From Chitinophagales bacterium (GTDB lineage: Bacteria > Bacteroidota > Bacteroidia > Chitinophagales > Chitinophagaceae): a stretch of 64,000 nucleotides of DNA. The translations under genes and the position numbers were made by a program. The notes under the pieces are model-generated. The model worked only from the letters and a program-made list of their open reading frames with translations. It ran no database searches and had not been told where the DNA came from. Positions 35,757 through 45,185 of this stretch are shown here, piece by piece. Within the stretch, counting starts at the first letter, position 1, and each line of letters starts with the position of its first letter. The DNA is taken from contig JAIXLO010000140.1 in the NCBI GenBank assembly GCA_026931325.1, positions 46,512 through 110,511 on the forward strand, given 5' to 3'.

Positions 35757-35835
35757 TTATAGCAAAGATGGTCAAGACTTTATTCCACAAACAACACCTG
35801 TTGGTGCTAATGAAAGTAATGAAGGACATCACTAA
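35726..35835 (+). pseudogene. out-of-frame 3' remnant of coxA
   Basis: Frame 35726-35742 reads EIPKYI and frame 35743-35835 reads RWAYDYSKDGQDFIPQTTP followed by VGANESNEGHH and stop. With one base restored at each junction the coxA product would be about 606 residues. The remnant has no start of its own. Confidence 0.75.
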
Positions 35836-35890
35836 AAATTATATCATAATTTCATAGATAATTTTAAGAGATTAATAAATATTTATAATG

Positions 35891-35922
35891 AAAATACCCT
35901 GAATTTTCAGGGTATTTTTTTA
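35891..35922 (+). terminator. intrinsic terminator after coxA
   Basis: AAAATACCCTGA (35891-35902) pairs with TCAGGGTATTTT (35907-35918), 12 bp with a 4-nt loop, continuing into T-rich sequence. It lies 56 nt after the original coxA stop and upstream of ctaB. Confidence 0.75.
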
Positions 35923-35954
35923 AAGAATTAAAATAGTAAACGCTAAGAGAAGGA

Positions 35955-36857
35955 ATGACTGAAAAGTCTCAAATATCAAATACAGGCATTTTATCTAAAT
36001 TAAAAGATTATAAAGAATTAACAAAATTCACTCTAAGTTTTACAGTTGTATTTACTTGTGTAATTAGCTATTTATTAGCACCAAATATTGTTAGCTATAA
36101 TTGGAAAATGATAACACTACTTTTTGTAGCAGGGATGTTTATTACAGGAAGTGCAAATGCAATAAATCAATCTTATGAAAAATTCACTGATGCTGTAATG
36201 AAGCGTACAGCAAATAGGCCTGTTGCTTCTGGTAGAATGAGTCAACAAGAAGCTTACACATTTGCATTTATTACAGGCTTAATTGGTGTTTTGATGATGT
36301 GGTACTTTTTTAATTTATCATCAGCTTTGTTATCAGCTTTTAGCTTGTTTTTATATGCTTTTATTTATACACCTTTAAAAACAAAAAATTCTATTGCTGT
36401 TTTAATTGGTGGCTTCCCTGGTGCATTACCTTGCTTAATAGGTTGGGTTGCAGGAAAAGATGATTTTAGTATTGGTGGATGGATATTATTTGCAATACAA
36501 TTTATATGGCAGTTTCCACACTTTTGGGCTATTGCTTGGGTAGCTCATTCAGATTATACAAGAGCTGGATTTAAATTATTACCAAGCGATAAAGGACCAA
36601 CAAAATATACTGCTATACAAACTATTATGTATAGCGTACTTATGATTCCAATAGGATTTTTACCTTACTTCTATAACATTACAGGAGTAACTTCTGTTTG
36701 GATTCTTACAGCTTGCAATATTGCTATGGTTATTCAAAGTTTAAGATTATATAAAGAAATGAATGCTAAAGCTGCTAAAAGAGTTATGTTTAGCAGTTAT
36801 ATTTATTTACCTATTGTATATTTGGCAATGTTGGCAGATAAAATAAAACCTTTTTAA
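35955..36857 (+). CDS. ctaB: protoheme IX farnesyltransferase (haem O synthase)
   Basis: 300 residues, UbiA-type prenyltransferase with about eight hydrophobic segments. The prenyl-diphosphate site is seen in NQSYEKFTDAVMKRTANRPVASGRM, and the second acidic loop in WAIAWVAHSDYTRAGFKLLPS. It converts haem B to haem O, the precursor of haem A for the adjacent oxidase. It starts beyond a terminator, so it may have its own promoter or depend on read-through. Confidence 0.94.
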   Translation: MTEKSQISNTGILSKLKDYKELTKFTLSFTVVFTCVISYLLAPNIVSYNWKMITLLFVAGMFITGSANAINQSYEKFTDAVMKRTANRPVASGRMSQQEAYTFAFITGLIGVLMMWYFFNLSSALLSAFSLFLYAFIYTPLKTKNSIAVLIGGFPGALPCLIGWVAGKDDFSIGGWILFAIQFIWQFPHFWAIAWVAHSDYTRAGFKLLPSDKGPTKYTAIQTIMYSVLMIPIGFLPYFYNITGVTSVWILTACNIAMVIQSLRLYKEMNAKAAKRVMFSSYIYLPIVYLAMLADKIKPF

Positions 36858-36898
36858 AAAATAATTTTGTTAATGTAATTGACAAACAAAATAAAATT

Positions 36899-37477
36899 AT
36901 GGCTACTATTTCAAATACTAATAATAATCAAAGAATTCATCCTCATAAATTTACTTTATGGGTTGCAATTGCTAGTATTTGTATGATGTTTGCAGGGCTT
37001 ACAAGTGCTTATATAGTAAAAAGTAATCAAGATAATTTTTTAGAATTTTCTTTACCAAATTATTTTTGGTTCAGTACAATTGCTATTTTATTAAGTAGTG
37101 TAACAATGCATCTTTCTTTAAAAACCTTTAAAGCTAGAGAGAGAAATAAATATAAACTTCTTATTTCTATAACTGTTGTTTTAGGATCAATATTTGCTGC
37201 TTTACAAGTTGAAGGATTTATTAGCCTTGACAATCATGGAATAAGACTTATTGGACAAAATAGCAATGCAGCAGCATCTTTTTTATTAGTTATTATAGGA
37301 TTACATGGATTACATGTTTTAGGTGGAATTATTGCTTTACTTGTTATGTTTTTTAAATCTTTTTCTCAAAAAATTAAAAATTATAATAGTGTGCCATTAG
37401 AAGTTGTAAGTATTTACTGGCATTTTGTAGATATTTTATGGATTTATCTTTTAATATTTTTAATTTGGATAAGATAA
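36899..37477 (+). CDS. haem-copper oxidase subunit III family protein (first copy)
   Basis: 192 residues with five hydrophobic segments. It shows KFTLWVAIASICMMFAGLTSAYIV and the C-terminal HGLHVLGGIIAL ... EVVSIYWHFVDILWIYLLIFLIW, typical of subunit III. The second copy (37580) has the same HGFHVFTGV and GLYWHFVDLVWVFVF landmarks. Two adjacent subunit III genes are common in Bacteroidota aa3 clusters, and the individual roles are not settled. Confidence 0.85.
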   Translation: MATISNTNNNQRIHPHKFTLWVAIASICMMFAGLTSAYIVKSNQDNFLEFSLPNYFWFSTIAILLSSVTMHLSLKTFKARERNKYKLLISITVVLGSIFAALQVEGFISLDNHGIRLIGQNSNAAASFLLVIIGLHGLHVLGGIIALLVMFFKSFSQKIKNYNSVPLEVVSIYWHFVDILWIYLLIFLIWIR

Positions 37478-37579
37478 ATAAAAAAAAATAGGTAAATAAT
37501 TATTAAAAAAAATAGCAGATAAAACTTATTTTTTATACATTAGCTAATATTTTTGTAAACTAAAAAATAGAACCAAAAT

Positions 37580-38257
37580 ATGTCAACTGCAATATCAGCA
37601 AAAACAAAATGGTGGGGTGGTGGAAAAAGCCCTTTTAATGTAGAGTATGGAAAATTAATGATGTGGTATTTTTTAATGAGTGATAGCTTCACTTTTGGTG
37701 CATTTTTAATTTCTTATGGAGCAGCTCGTTTTTCAGCAAACTCATGGCCTGATCCAAATGAAGTTTTCAATACTTTTCCTTTTGCACCAGAAGGAGTTCA
37801 TGCACCTTTAGTATTTGTAAGTATAATGACATTTATACTTATCTTAAGTTCTGTAACTATGGTTTTAGCTGTACAAGCAGGACATCATAACGACCGAAAA
37901 GGAGTTATCAGAAATTTAATTTTAACAATCATTGGAGGCTTTGCTTTCTTAAGTTGTCAAGCTTGGGAATGGACACATTTATTTCACGAAGGTGCTTGGT
38001 GGGGTAGTAATCCATTTTTAAATGCTGATGGTACACAAGGAACAGTAAACTTTACCAATTTCTTCTTTACTATTACTGGCTTTCATGGATTTCACGTATT
38101 TACTGGTGTTATTATAAATATTATTATGCTTATAATGACACTTAATAATGTATTTGAAAAAAGAGGTCATTATCTAATGATTGAAAAGGCTGGATTATAT
38201 TGGCACTTTGTAGATTTAGTTTGGGTATTTGTATTTACATGTTTTTATCTTATTTAA
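37580..38257 (+). CDS. coxC: cytochrome c oxidase subunit III
   Basis: 225 residues with five to six hydrophobic segments. The region KLMMWYFLMSDSFTFGAFLISYGAARF and the C-terminal FHGFHVFTGVIINIIMLIMTL and GLYWHFVDLVWVFVFTCFYLI are subunit III signatures. It begins 102 nt after the first copy. Confidence 0.92.
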   Translation: MSTAISAKTKWWGGGKSPFNVEYGKLMMWYFLMSDSFTFGAFLISYGAARFSANSWPDPNEVFNTFPFAPEGVHAPLVFVSIMTFILILSSVTMVLAVQAGHHNDRKGVIRNLILTIIGGFAFLSCQAWEWTHLFHEGAWWGSNPFLNADGTQGTVNFTNFFFTITGFHGFHVFTGVIINIIMLIMTLNNVFEKRGHYLMIEKAGLYWHFVDLVWVFVFTCFYLI

Positions 38258-38285
38258 TTATTTAAAACTTAAAATAATTTTTTAA

Positions 38286-38732
38286 ATGGAATATACAACA
38301 ACACAATCGCATGGCGATTATGCAGCAATTAAAAAAGAAATTTGGAAAGTAACCATTATACTTTCTGTACTTACAATTATTGAATTATCATTAGGTTTAT
38401 TGATGTATTTGAATCCTGATATGAATCATTCAATGAAATGGGCATTGAAAGGAGCAATTATAATTTTAATGTTAGCAAAAGGATTTTATATCGTTGCATA
38501 CTTTATGCATCTTAAACATGAAATACGTAATATGATAATGACAATTGTATTACCTCTTACTCTATTTGTATGGTTTATCATTGCATTCTTATATGATGGC
38601 AATTCTTATAATGAATTAAAAAATAATTATGATCGTCAGTATTATGAACAAAGCAAGATAAAAGCCACAAAAGCAGAATCAAGCCACGAAATAACTCAAC
38701 CAAAAACAGAACAAGCAACGCCTACTGAGTAA
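38286..38732 (+). CDS. cytochrome c oxidase subunit IV-like protein
   Basis: 148 residues with three hydrophobic helices (about 22-42, 50-75 and 85-106), including AKGFYIVAYFMHLKHEIRNMIMTIVLPL, the CyoD/CtaF-like family core. A charged, low-complexity C-terminal tail of about 40 residues follows. It closes the oxidase block. The frequently linked SCO copper chaperone is absent downstream. Confidence 0.88.
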   Translation: MEYTTTQSHGDYAAIKKEIWKVTIILSVLTIIELSLGLLMYLNPDMNHSMKWALKGAIIILMLAKGFYIVAYFMHLKHEIRNMIMTIVLPLTLFVWFIIAFLYDGNSYNELKNNYDRQYYEQSKIKATKAESSHEITQPKTEQATPTE

Positions 38733-38758
38733 AAAAAATACTTTTATTTTTTGTATTT

Positions 38759-38786
38759 AAACCATCGTTTAATGCGATGGTTTTTT
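38759..38786 (+). terminator. terminator of the act-cox block
   Basis: AAACCATCG (38759-38767) pairs with CGATGGTTT (38775-38783), 9 bp with a 7-nt loop and a T-run to 38786. It ends the respiratory cluster. Confidence 0.85.
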
Positions 38787-38838
38787 ATTAATAGAATTAA
38801 AGAAAATTAAAATTCTATTTAGTTAGAATAGTTATTAA

Positions 38839-38846
38839 TACTTTTG
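38839..38846 (+). promoter_or_regulatory. putative der promoter -7 box
   Basis: TACTTTTG fits TAnnTTTG, 48 nt before the der ATG and after the preceding terminator. No convincing -33 TTG lies 19-23 bp upstream, so the call rests on one box. Confidence 0.4.
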
Positions 38847-38893
38847 ACCCTCATGACACCTAAAATTGTAGAATTAATTTAGAAGATATTATT

Positions 38894-40207
38894 ATGAGTT
38901 ATACTATAGCTATTGTTGGAAGACCTAATGTTGGTAAAAGCACTTTCTTTAATAGATTATTAGAGCAAAGAAAAGCTATTGTAGATGATATTAGTGGTGT
39001 AACAAGAGATAGACAATATGGTATAACTGATTGGAATGGAAAAATATTTAATGTAATTGATACAGGAGGCTTCGTTCCTGATAGTGAAGATATTTTTGAG
39101 AAAGAAATTCGTAAGCAAGTAAAAATTGCAATTGATGAGGCAGATGCAATAATTTTTATGGTTGATGTAACTACAGGTATTACAGATTTAGATGATGCAA
39201 TGGCACATTTATTAAGGCGTTCTAAAAAGCCTGTTTATTTAACTGTAAATAAGGTTGATAACCATGAAAGACAATTAGAAGCTGCTGAATTTTATAGTTT
39301 AGGATTTGAAACTATTTATACATTAAGTAGTATTAATGGTACTGGAACTGGTGAGTTATTAGATGATGTAACAGAAAAAATTTCTCTTGAAGAAAGTGAA
39401 GATACTTTAAGGAAAGATGAATTACCAAAGTTTGCTATTATTGGTCAGCCTAATGTTGGTAAATCATCTTTACTAAATGCATTAATAGGACAGGAAAGAA
39501 CTATTGTTAGTGATATTGCAGGAACTACAAGAGATACTATTCATACACATTACAACTTATTTAATAAAGAGTTTATTTTAATTGATACTGCAGGCATCAG
39601 AAAAAAAAGTAAAGAAAAAGATGACCTTGAATTTTATTCGGTTATTCGTGCTATAAAAGCAATGGATGAAGCAGATATTTGTTTATTGGTGATAGATGCT
39701 GAAAAAGGAATCACAGCACAAGATGTAGCAATTTTTAGTTTAGCTTCAAGAAAGGGAAAAGGAATTGTTTTACTTGTAAACAAATGGGATTTAGTAGCAA
39801 AAGAAACTAATACAGCAAGAGATTATGAGAGGAGACTTAAAGAAAAAATAGCTCCATTTACAGATGTTCCTATTTTATTTATTTCAGCTATTGAAAAAAC
39901 AAGAATTTTTAAGGCTATTGAAATTGCTTTAGAAGTATATAATAATAAGCAACAGAAAATCCCAACATCTAAGCTAAATGAAGTAATGCTTAAAGTTGTA
40001 GAAGCTTATAGAGCACCAGTAGTTAGAGGACATATAGTTAAAATTAAATTTGTAACACAATTACCAACGCTTGTACCTTCTTTTGCTTTCTTTACCAATT
40101 TTCCTAATGATATTAAAACACCTTATAAAAACTATTTAGAAAATCAGTTAAGAGCAAAATTTAATTTTAGAGGTGTGCCAATAAGAATATTTTTTAGAAA
40201 AAAATAA
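38894..40207 (+). CDS. der: ribosome biogenesis GTPase Der (EngA)
   Basis: 437 residues with tandem G domains and a KH-like C-terminus. First P-loop GRPNVGKSTF lies at residues 8-17, with DTGGF and NKVD; second P-loop GQPNVGKSSL is near 184, with DTAGIRKK and NKWDL. The C-terminal domain ends FRGVPIRIFFRKK. Der acts in 50S maturation. Together with ObgE (44089) this is the second 50S assembly GTPase in the window. Confidence 0.97.
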   Translation: MSYTIAIVGRPNVGKSTFFNRLLEQRKAIVDDISGVTRDRQYGITDWNGKIFNVIDTGGFVPDSEDIFEKEIRKQVKIAIDEADAIIFMVDVTTGITDLDDAMAHLLRRSKKPVYLTVNKVDNHERQLEAAEFYSLGFETIYTLSSINGTGTGELLDDVTEKISLEESEDTLRKDELPKFAIIGQPNVGKSSLLNALIGQERTIVSDIAGTTRDTIHTHYNLFNKEFILIDTAGIRKKSKEKDDLEFYSVIRAIKAMDEADICLLVIDAEKGITAQDVAIFSLASRKGKGIVLLVNKWDLVAKETNTARDYERRLKEKIAPFTDVPILFISAIEKTRIFKAIEIALEVYNNKQQKIPTSKLNEVMLKVVEAYRAPVVRGHIVKIKFVTQLPTLVPSFAFFTNFPNDIKTPYKNYLENQLRAKFNFRGVPIRIFFRKK

Positions 40208-40238
40208 AATTAAAATTATTTTAATGCTATTTATAAAA

Positions 40239-40269
40239 AAAATAGGCTATCAATTTGATAGCCTATTTT
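40239..40269. terminator. bidirectional terminator between der and the T9SS protein gene
   Basis: AAAATAGGCTATC (40239-40251) and GATAGCCTATTTT (40257-40269) form a perfect 13-bp stem with a 5-nt loop between two convergent genes; both strands end in T-rich runs. Confidence 0.85.
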
Positions 40270-40289
40270 CAATTTATAAAAATCTATTC

Positions 40290-41456
40290 TTATTGTTTAA
40301 TAAATTGTACTGAACTTCTTATGCCATTGTTTTCAAATACTGCAATGTAATTACCACTTAATAATTTGCTTACATCAACAGTAGTTTGAGTAGCTCCTGC
40401 TTGTACATAAGAAGTAAGAACTGTTCTACCATCTAAAGTAGTTATTCTTAATACTGCTTTATCTGTTACTTTTTCATGAGATAAAGTAGCTGTATTTCTA
40501 ACAGGGTTAGGATAAATTTCTAATTTTACAACTTGTTTTCCATTTAAGCTTATAGTTTTACTGTATTTAAAAGAACCATCTTTGTCTATCATTTTCAAAC
40601 GATAGTAAGTAATTCCAGTAATTTCATTTGAAAAACTATAACTATTTTCTTTGTTGTTATTAGCATTTACAAAACCTACTTTAGAAAATTCAGTACCATT
40701 AGAACTTTTTTCAATTTCAAAACCACTAACATTTACCTCATCTGTAGTAGTCCATCTTAATTGAGCTTTATTATTAATTACAGAAGCATTAAATGAAGTA
40801 AGTGTTAAAGGTGCAGTTGCAATACCACCAATATATACATTATCAATTCTTGATGTTCCAGCTACTGCTATTTGTGAAGAACCATTAATTGCTGTACTAC
40901 CAGCAGCAACTGTAAATCTGATATAAATAAAAGGTTGATTATTAAGTGCAGTTATAGAACTTAAATCTGCTGTTCTAGTAGAAATAGGTTTATATGTACC
41001 AGCACTCCATTGATCGTTAGCTATGTCATATCCAGAACTTGGCACATCTGTAAAAGAGGTACCATCTATACTATATTGTAATATAAAAGATTTAGGACCA
41101 GTATTACTACCCATTTGATCCCAAGCCAAACCTATAGAGCTATAACCTGTAGTACTTACTTTAAATTGCCAATAGTCTCCTGCAGCCCAGCCATTACCAC
41201 TTGCAGATTTTGAAGAACCATTACCAGCGGGTGTTGTCCAAGCTGATGTTGAACTTGCGTGAAGAGCAGAAAATTCAGAACCAGTTACTAATGCACCAGA
41301 ATCTGCAATTACATCTCCTGTAGATAAAGTAAATGTAGTACCAGGAGAATTTGCAAATGCTATAGCATTAAAATTCCATCTTGCAATAACAGTTTGAGCA
41401 TTTATACCTGTGTAGAACAGACAAGAAACAAAAAATAGTGTAATTAATTTTTTCAT
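40290..41456 (-). CDS. secreted protein with T9SS type A sorting domain
   Basis: 388 residues. A signal peptide (about 1-20, ending INAQ) is followed by a beta-rich region with no family I can name (WNFNAIAFANSPGTTF ... YIRFTVAAG ... SRIDNVYIGG). A fibronectin-III-like segment covers about 215-300 (LTSFNASVINNKAQLRWTTTDEVNVSGFEIEKSSNG). The C-terminal type A sorting domain is IYPNPVRNTATLS ... GNYIAVFENNGIRSSVQFIKQ. It should be exported by the type IX system to the cell surface or outside. Single gene, convergent with der. Confidence 0.88.
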   Translation of the reverse strand: MKKLITLFFVSCLFYTGINAQTVIARWNFNAIAFANSPGTTFTLSTGDVIADSGALVTGSEFSALHASSTSAWTTPAGNGSSKSASGNGWAAGDYWQFKVSTTGYSSIGLAWDQMGSNTGPKSFILQYSIDGTSFTDVPSSGYDIANDQWSAGTYKPISTRTADLSSITALNNQPFIYIRFTVAAGSTAINGSSQIAVAGTSRIDNVYIGGIATAPLTLTSFNASVINNKAQLRWTTTDEVNVSGFEIEKSSNGTEFSKVGFVNANNNKENSYSFSNEITGITYYRLKMIDKDGSFKYSKTISLNGKQVVKLEIYPNPVRNTATLSHEKVTDKAVLRITTLDGRTVLTSYVQAGATQTTVDVSKLLSGNYIAVFENNGIRSSVQFIKQ

Positions 41457-41585
41457 ACAAATAAGTTTAAGAGTTGCAAATTAAGTAATATTTAGTTATT
41501 CTGCTTATATATTTACAAAAAAATAATTAACACTTATTGTTGAATGCTAGCAATTACTATCTTCATAACCCCAAATATTTTTTGA

Positions 41586-44063
41586 ATGAAGTTAATTTTC
41601 AATACTTTATTAATCATTTTTTTTATACCCTGTACTTTTTTATACAGCCAAAAAAATGCTACATTAACTGGTAAAATAATTGATGAAGAACATAAATCTT
41701 TACCAAATGTTAGTGTTGAAATATTAGGCAAACAAAAAGGAACGATTAGCAATGATTCTGGTTTATTTAAAATAATTATTCCATCCAATAAAGTAGTAAG
41801 TATTGTGTTTTCACATACAGGCTTTGTTACAATTCAAAAAAATATTATTCTTAACACAAACGAAACAGAGTTTATAACTGTTAGATTAAAAAAAGATACT
41901 TCTAAATTAACTGAAGTAGAAGTTAAAGATGATAGAAGAAGAAGAGAAACTGGCTCTGTACATATTGATCCATCAAAAGCTGGTGTAAATCCATCACCTA
42001 TTCAAGGTATAGAACAATTAATAAAAATTTTTGTTGGAAGTAATAATGAACTTACATCACAATATTCTGTACGTGGCGGCAGCTACGATGAAAATTTAAT
42101 TTATGTAAATGACTTTGAAGTTTTTCGCCCTTATTTAATTCGTAATGGACAACAAGAAGGATTGAGTTTTATTAATCCAGAATTAACTAGTAATGTAAAA
42201 TTTTATAATGGTGGTTTTCAATCAAAGTATGGCGATAAAATGAGTAGTGTTTTAGATATTACTTACAAAAAACCAAAGAAATTTGGAGGTTCTGCTTATA
42301 TTGGTTTATTGGAGCAAGGATTTCATTTAGAAGGTACATCTAAAAAAAATAAACTGAGTTATTTAATAGGTGTTCGTAATAGAAGTAATAGAAATTTATT
42401 GAGTAGCCAAGAAACAAAAGGAAATTATATTCCTTCTTCATCAGATATTCAAGCATTAATTAATTATAACTTAAACAGCAAATGGCAGTTTGAATTATTT
42501 GGCAATGTATCTGCCTCAAAGTTTACTTTATATCCAGAAGAAAGTAAATTATCCAGCTCTGTCTTTTCTCCTTTTTACACTGCAAATTTTGGTTTAGATA
42601 TTTATTTTGATGGAAAAGAAAAAGATAATTACTCTACCAATTTTATTGGAACATCTGCTACCTATCAACCTAATAAAAACCTACGTTTAAAATGGATGCT
42701 TAGTCGTTTTAATAATAACGAAAAAGAAAATATTGACATTATGGGGGCTTATCTTTTTGGTGATAGAGATTTTGATAAAGGCAGCAGTACTTATGGTTTA
42801 ATTAATAATCCTTTGGGTGCAGGGCTTTTTCAAAACTATGCCAGAAATACTTTAAACATTAGTGTTTGGGATGCTGCACATAAAGGAAGTTTAACCAATA
42901 AAAATCATTTTATACAATGGGGTGGTAATATTCAAAAACAATATGTTGATGATAAATTAAATGAATGGGAATACAGTGATAGTGCAGGTTATGCTTTACC
43001 TTATTCATCATCAATTTTAAAAATGAATAAAGTTTTAAAAGGCTCAACTCGTTTTCATGTTACAAGAATTAGTGGTTATGTTCAAGATAATATTCAATTT
43101 AAAAACAACACTGATTTTACTTTACAAGCTGGATTAAGATTTAATTACAACGATTTAAACAAAGAGTTTTTATTATCTCCAAGAATTAGTTTTTCATTTA
43201 TTCCAAAAACTAAAAAAGATTTAGTAGTAAAAGGTGCTGTTGGTATGTATTATCAACCACCATTTTATAGAGAAATGAGAGGTTATGATGGTGCATTAAA
43301 CAAAGATTTAAAAGCCCAAAAAAGTTGGCAAGTGAGTGCAGGAATTGATTATAACTTTACAATGTTTCAACGCCCTGCAAGAATTACAACAGAAGCATAC
43401 TATAAAAATCTTTGGGATGTTGTACCATATGATATAGATAATGTAAGAGTAAGATATTCTGGTAAAAATGAGGCTAAGGCTTATGCTGTTGGTATAGAAA
43501 CAAGATTGTATGGAGAGTTGGTAAAAGATGCAGAAAGCTGGATAAGCTTTGGAATAATGAACACAAAAGAAAATTTACAAAACGATACTTATCAACAATA
43601 CACTTTAGATAACAATAACAAACCTATTGACAGTACAACAATTAATGTTGGTTGGCTAAGAAGACCAACAGATAGATTGATAACTTTTGGTATGTTTTTT
43701 CAAGATTATTTAAGTACAAATAAAAATTTTAAATTTTATATGAATACTTTGTATGGTAGTAATTTACCTTACAATATTCCTGGAAGTATTCGTTACAGAA
43801 ATGCTTTAATTATTGAACCTTACATTCGTGTAGATATTGGTTTAAGTGCATTACTACTTCAACCAGAAAAACAAAATAGAAGAAGTTATAGCCCATTTAA
43901 AAACTTTGAAAGTATATGGGCAAGTTTAGAAATTTTTAATTTAATAGACAGACCCAATACCATTAGTTATTTATTGATAAAAGATTTTCAGAACAATACT
44001 TTTGCTATGCCAAACAGACTTACTCCAAGATTAATAAATTTAAAATTAGTAGCTAAGTGGTGA
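41586..44063 (+). CDS. TonB-dependent receptor with carboxypeptidase-regulatory-like domain
   Basis: 825 residues. It has a signal peptide ending FLYSQ, then a CarboxypepD_reg-like domain (about 27-105, LTGKIIDEEHKSLPNVSVEILG). The plug domain follows (YSVRGGSYDENLIYVNDFEVFRPY, about 160-185), and then a long outer-membrane beta-barrel ending in PRLINLKLVAKW. The terminal aromatic residue is typical of barrels. No SusD partner is adjacent, so it is not a classic polysaccharide locus; the ligand is unknown. Confidence 0.9.
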   Translation: MKLIFNTLLIIFFIPCTFLYSQKNATLTGKIIDEEHKSLPNVSVEILGKQKGTISNDSGLFKIIIPSNKVVSIVFSHTGFVTIQKNIILNTNETEFITVRLKKDTSKLTEVEVKDDRRRRETGSVHIDPSKAGVNPSPIQGIEQLIKIFVGSNNELTSQYSVRGGSYDENLIYVNDFEVFRPYLIRNGQQEGLSFINPELTSNVKFYNGGFQSKYGDKMSSVLDITYKKPKKFGGSAYIGLLEQGFHLEGTSKKNKLSYLIGVRNRSNRNLLSSQETKGNYIPSSSDIQALINYNLNSKWQFELFGNVSASKFTLYPEESKLSSSVFSPFYTANFGLDIYFDGKEKDNYSTNFIGTSATYQPNKNLRLKWMLSRFNNNEKENIDIMGAYLFGDRDFDKGSSTYGLINNPLGAGLFQNYARNTLNISVWDAAHKGSLTNKNHFIQWGGNIQKQYVDDKLNEWEYSDSAGYALPYSSSILKMNKVLKGSTRFHVTRISGYVQDNIQFKNNTDFTLQAGLRFNYNDLNKEFLLSPRISFSFIPKTKKDLVVKGAVGMYYQPPFYREMRGYDGALNKDLKAQKSWQVSAGIDYNFTMFQRPARITTEAYYKNLWDVVPYDIDNVRVRYSGKNEAKAYAVGIETRLYGELVKDAESWISFGIMNTKENLQNDTYQQYTLDNNNKPIDSTTINVGWLRRPTDRLITFGMFFQDYLSTNKNFKFYMNTLYGSNLPYNIPGSIRYRNALIIEPYIRVDIGLSALLLQPEKQNRRSYSPFKNFESIWASLEIFNLIDRPNTISYLLIKDFQNNTFAMPNRLTPRLINLKLVAKW

Positions 44064-44088
44064 TTATAATAAATTCAATGAATGAAAA

Positions 44089-45093
44089 TTATGCTTCTTT
44101 TTTATTAAGTACCTTCCATAGTGCATCTTTCAATTCTGTTAAACCAGTTTGTGTAATAGATGAAATAAATAAGTGAGGAATATTTTTTGGCAGTTCTTTA
44201 CTAATTTCTTTTTTCAATTCTTCATCAAGCATATCGCTTTTGCTGATAGCAATTAAAAAATCTTTGTGTAATAATTCGGGGTTATATTCTTTTAGTTCAT
44301 TCAATAAAATTTCAAATTCTTTATGATGATTTTCACTATCGGCAGGAATAACAAAAAGCAAACAACTATTTCTTTCTATATGCCTTAAAAACCTGTGTCC
44401 TAAACCTTTTCCTTCTGCAGCACCTTCTATAATTCCTGGCAAATCTGCAATACAAAAACTTTTATCATCTCTATAAGCTACAATACCTAATTGTGGTGTA
44501 AGTGTAGTAAAAGCATAGTTAGCAATTTTGGGTTTTGCTGCTGTTATTACACTTAATAGAGTTGATTTTCCTGCATTAGGAAATCCTACCAAACCCACAT
44601 CTGCCAACACTTTCAACTCTAATTGTTTCCATCCTTCTATGCCTTCTTCACCTGGTTGTGCATATTCTGGTACTTGATTGGTTGGTGTAGCAAAATGCTG
44701 ATTACCCAAACCACCACGACCACCTTTTAACCAAATAATTTCTTGCTTGTCTTCTAAAATTTCTGCTTCTATTTTTCCTGTTTCTTCATCTCTTGCTATT
44801 GTTCCTAATGGCACTTCTATAATAATATCTTCACCATCTTTTCCTGTACAATTATTGCCACTTCCATTCTCTCCATTTTTTGCCAATACATTTTTATAAT
44901 AACGCAAATGCAAGAGTGTCCAAAGTTGTGAATTACCCCTTAAAATAATATGACCTCCACGACCTCCATCTCCTCCATCAGGTCCTCCTTTTGCAGTTAA
45001 TTTATTACGCATAAAGTGTCTTGAACCTGCACCACCATGCCCACTTCTACAAAAGATTCTAATATGGTCTATGAAATTATTTTTTTCGGACAC
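44089..45093 (-). CDS. obgE: GTPase ObgE/CgtA
   Basis: 334 residues starting at a GTG (45093); no ATG fits. The N-terminal glycine-rich Obg fold is clear ([36 protein letters not shown]). The G domain has [11 protein letters not shown] near residue 170, DLPGIIEGA and SKSDM. It lacks the long C-terminal OCT domain of some Obg proteins. It acts in 50S assembly and stress responses. It is downstream of pdhC on the same strand. Confidence 0.96.
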   Translation of the reverse strand: MSEKNNFIDHIRIFCRSGHGGAGSRHFMRNKLTAKGGPDGGDGGRGGHIILRGNSQLWTLLHLRYYKNVLAKNGENGSGNNCTGKDGEDIIIEVPLGTIARDEETGKIEAEILEDKQEIIWLKGGRGGLGNQHFATPTNQVPEYAQPGEEGIEGWKQLELKVLADVGLVGFPNAGKSTLLSVITAAKPKIANYAFTTLTPQLGIVAYRDDKSFCIADLPGIIEGAAEGKGLGHRFLRHIERNSCLLFVIPADSENHHKEFEILLNELKEYNPELLHKDFLIAISKSDMLDEELKKEISKELPKNIPHLFISSITQTGLTELKDALWKVLNKKEA

Positions 45094-45119
45094 TTAAAAA
45101 TATTTTTTCTTAGTAAGTA

Positions 45120-45153
45120 AGAAACGACTTCGTTGAATACCGAAATCGTTTCT
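45120..45153 (-). promoter_or_regulatory. hairpin in the pdhC-obgE gap
   Basis: AGAAACGA (45120-45127) pairs with TCGTTTCT (45146-45153), extended by TTCG/CGAA inside (45129-45132 with 45141-45144, one mismatch between the stems). No T-run follows on the minus strand, so it is not a clear terminator. Confidence 0.4.
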
Positions 45154-45185
45154 ATGTATTGATAATTTTTAAAAACTAAATTCTA

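Noticed and set aside
35633-35857. 74-residue plus-strand ORF overlapping the coxA end
   Set aside because: Most of it is coxA read in another frame; only the EIPKY part is meaningful, as a frameshifted coxA tail.
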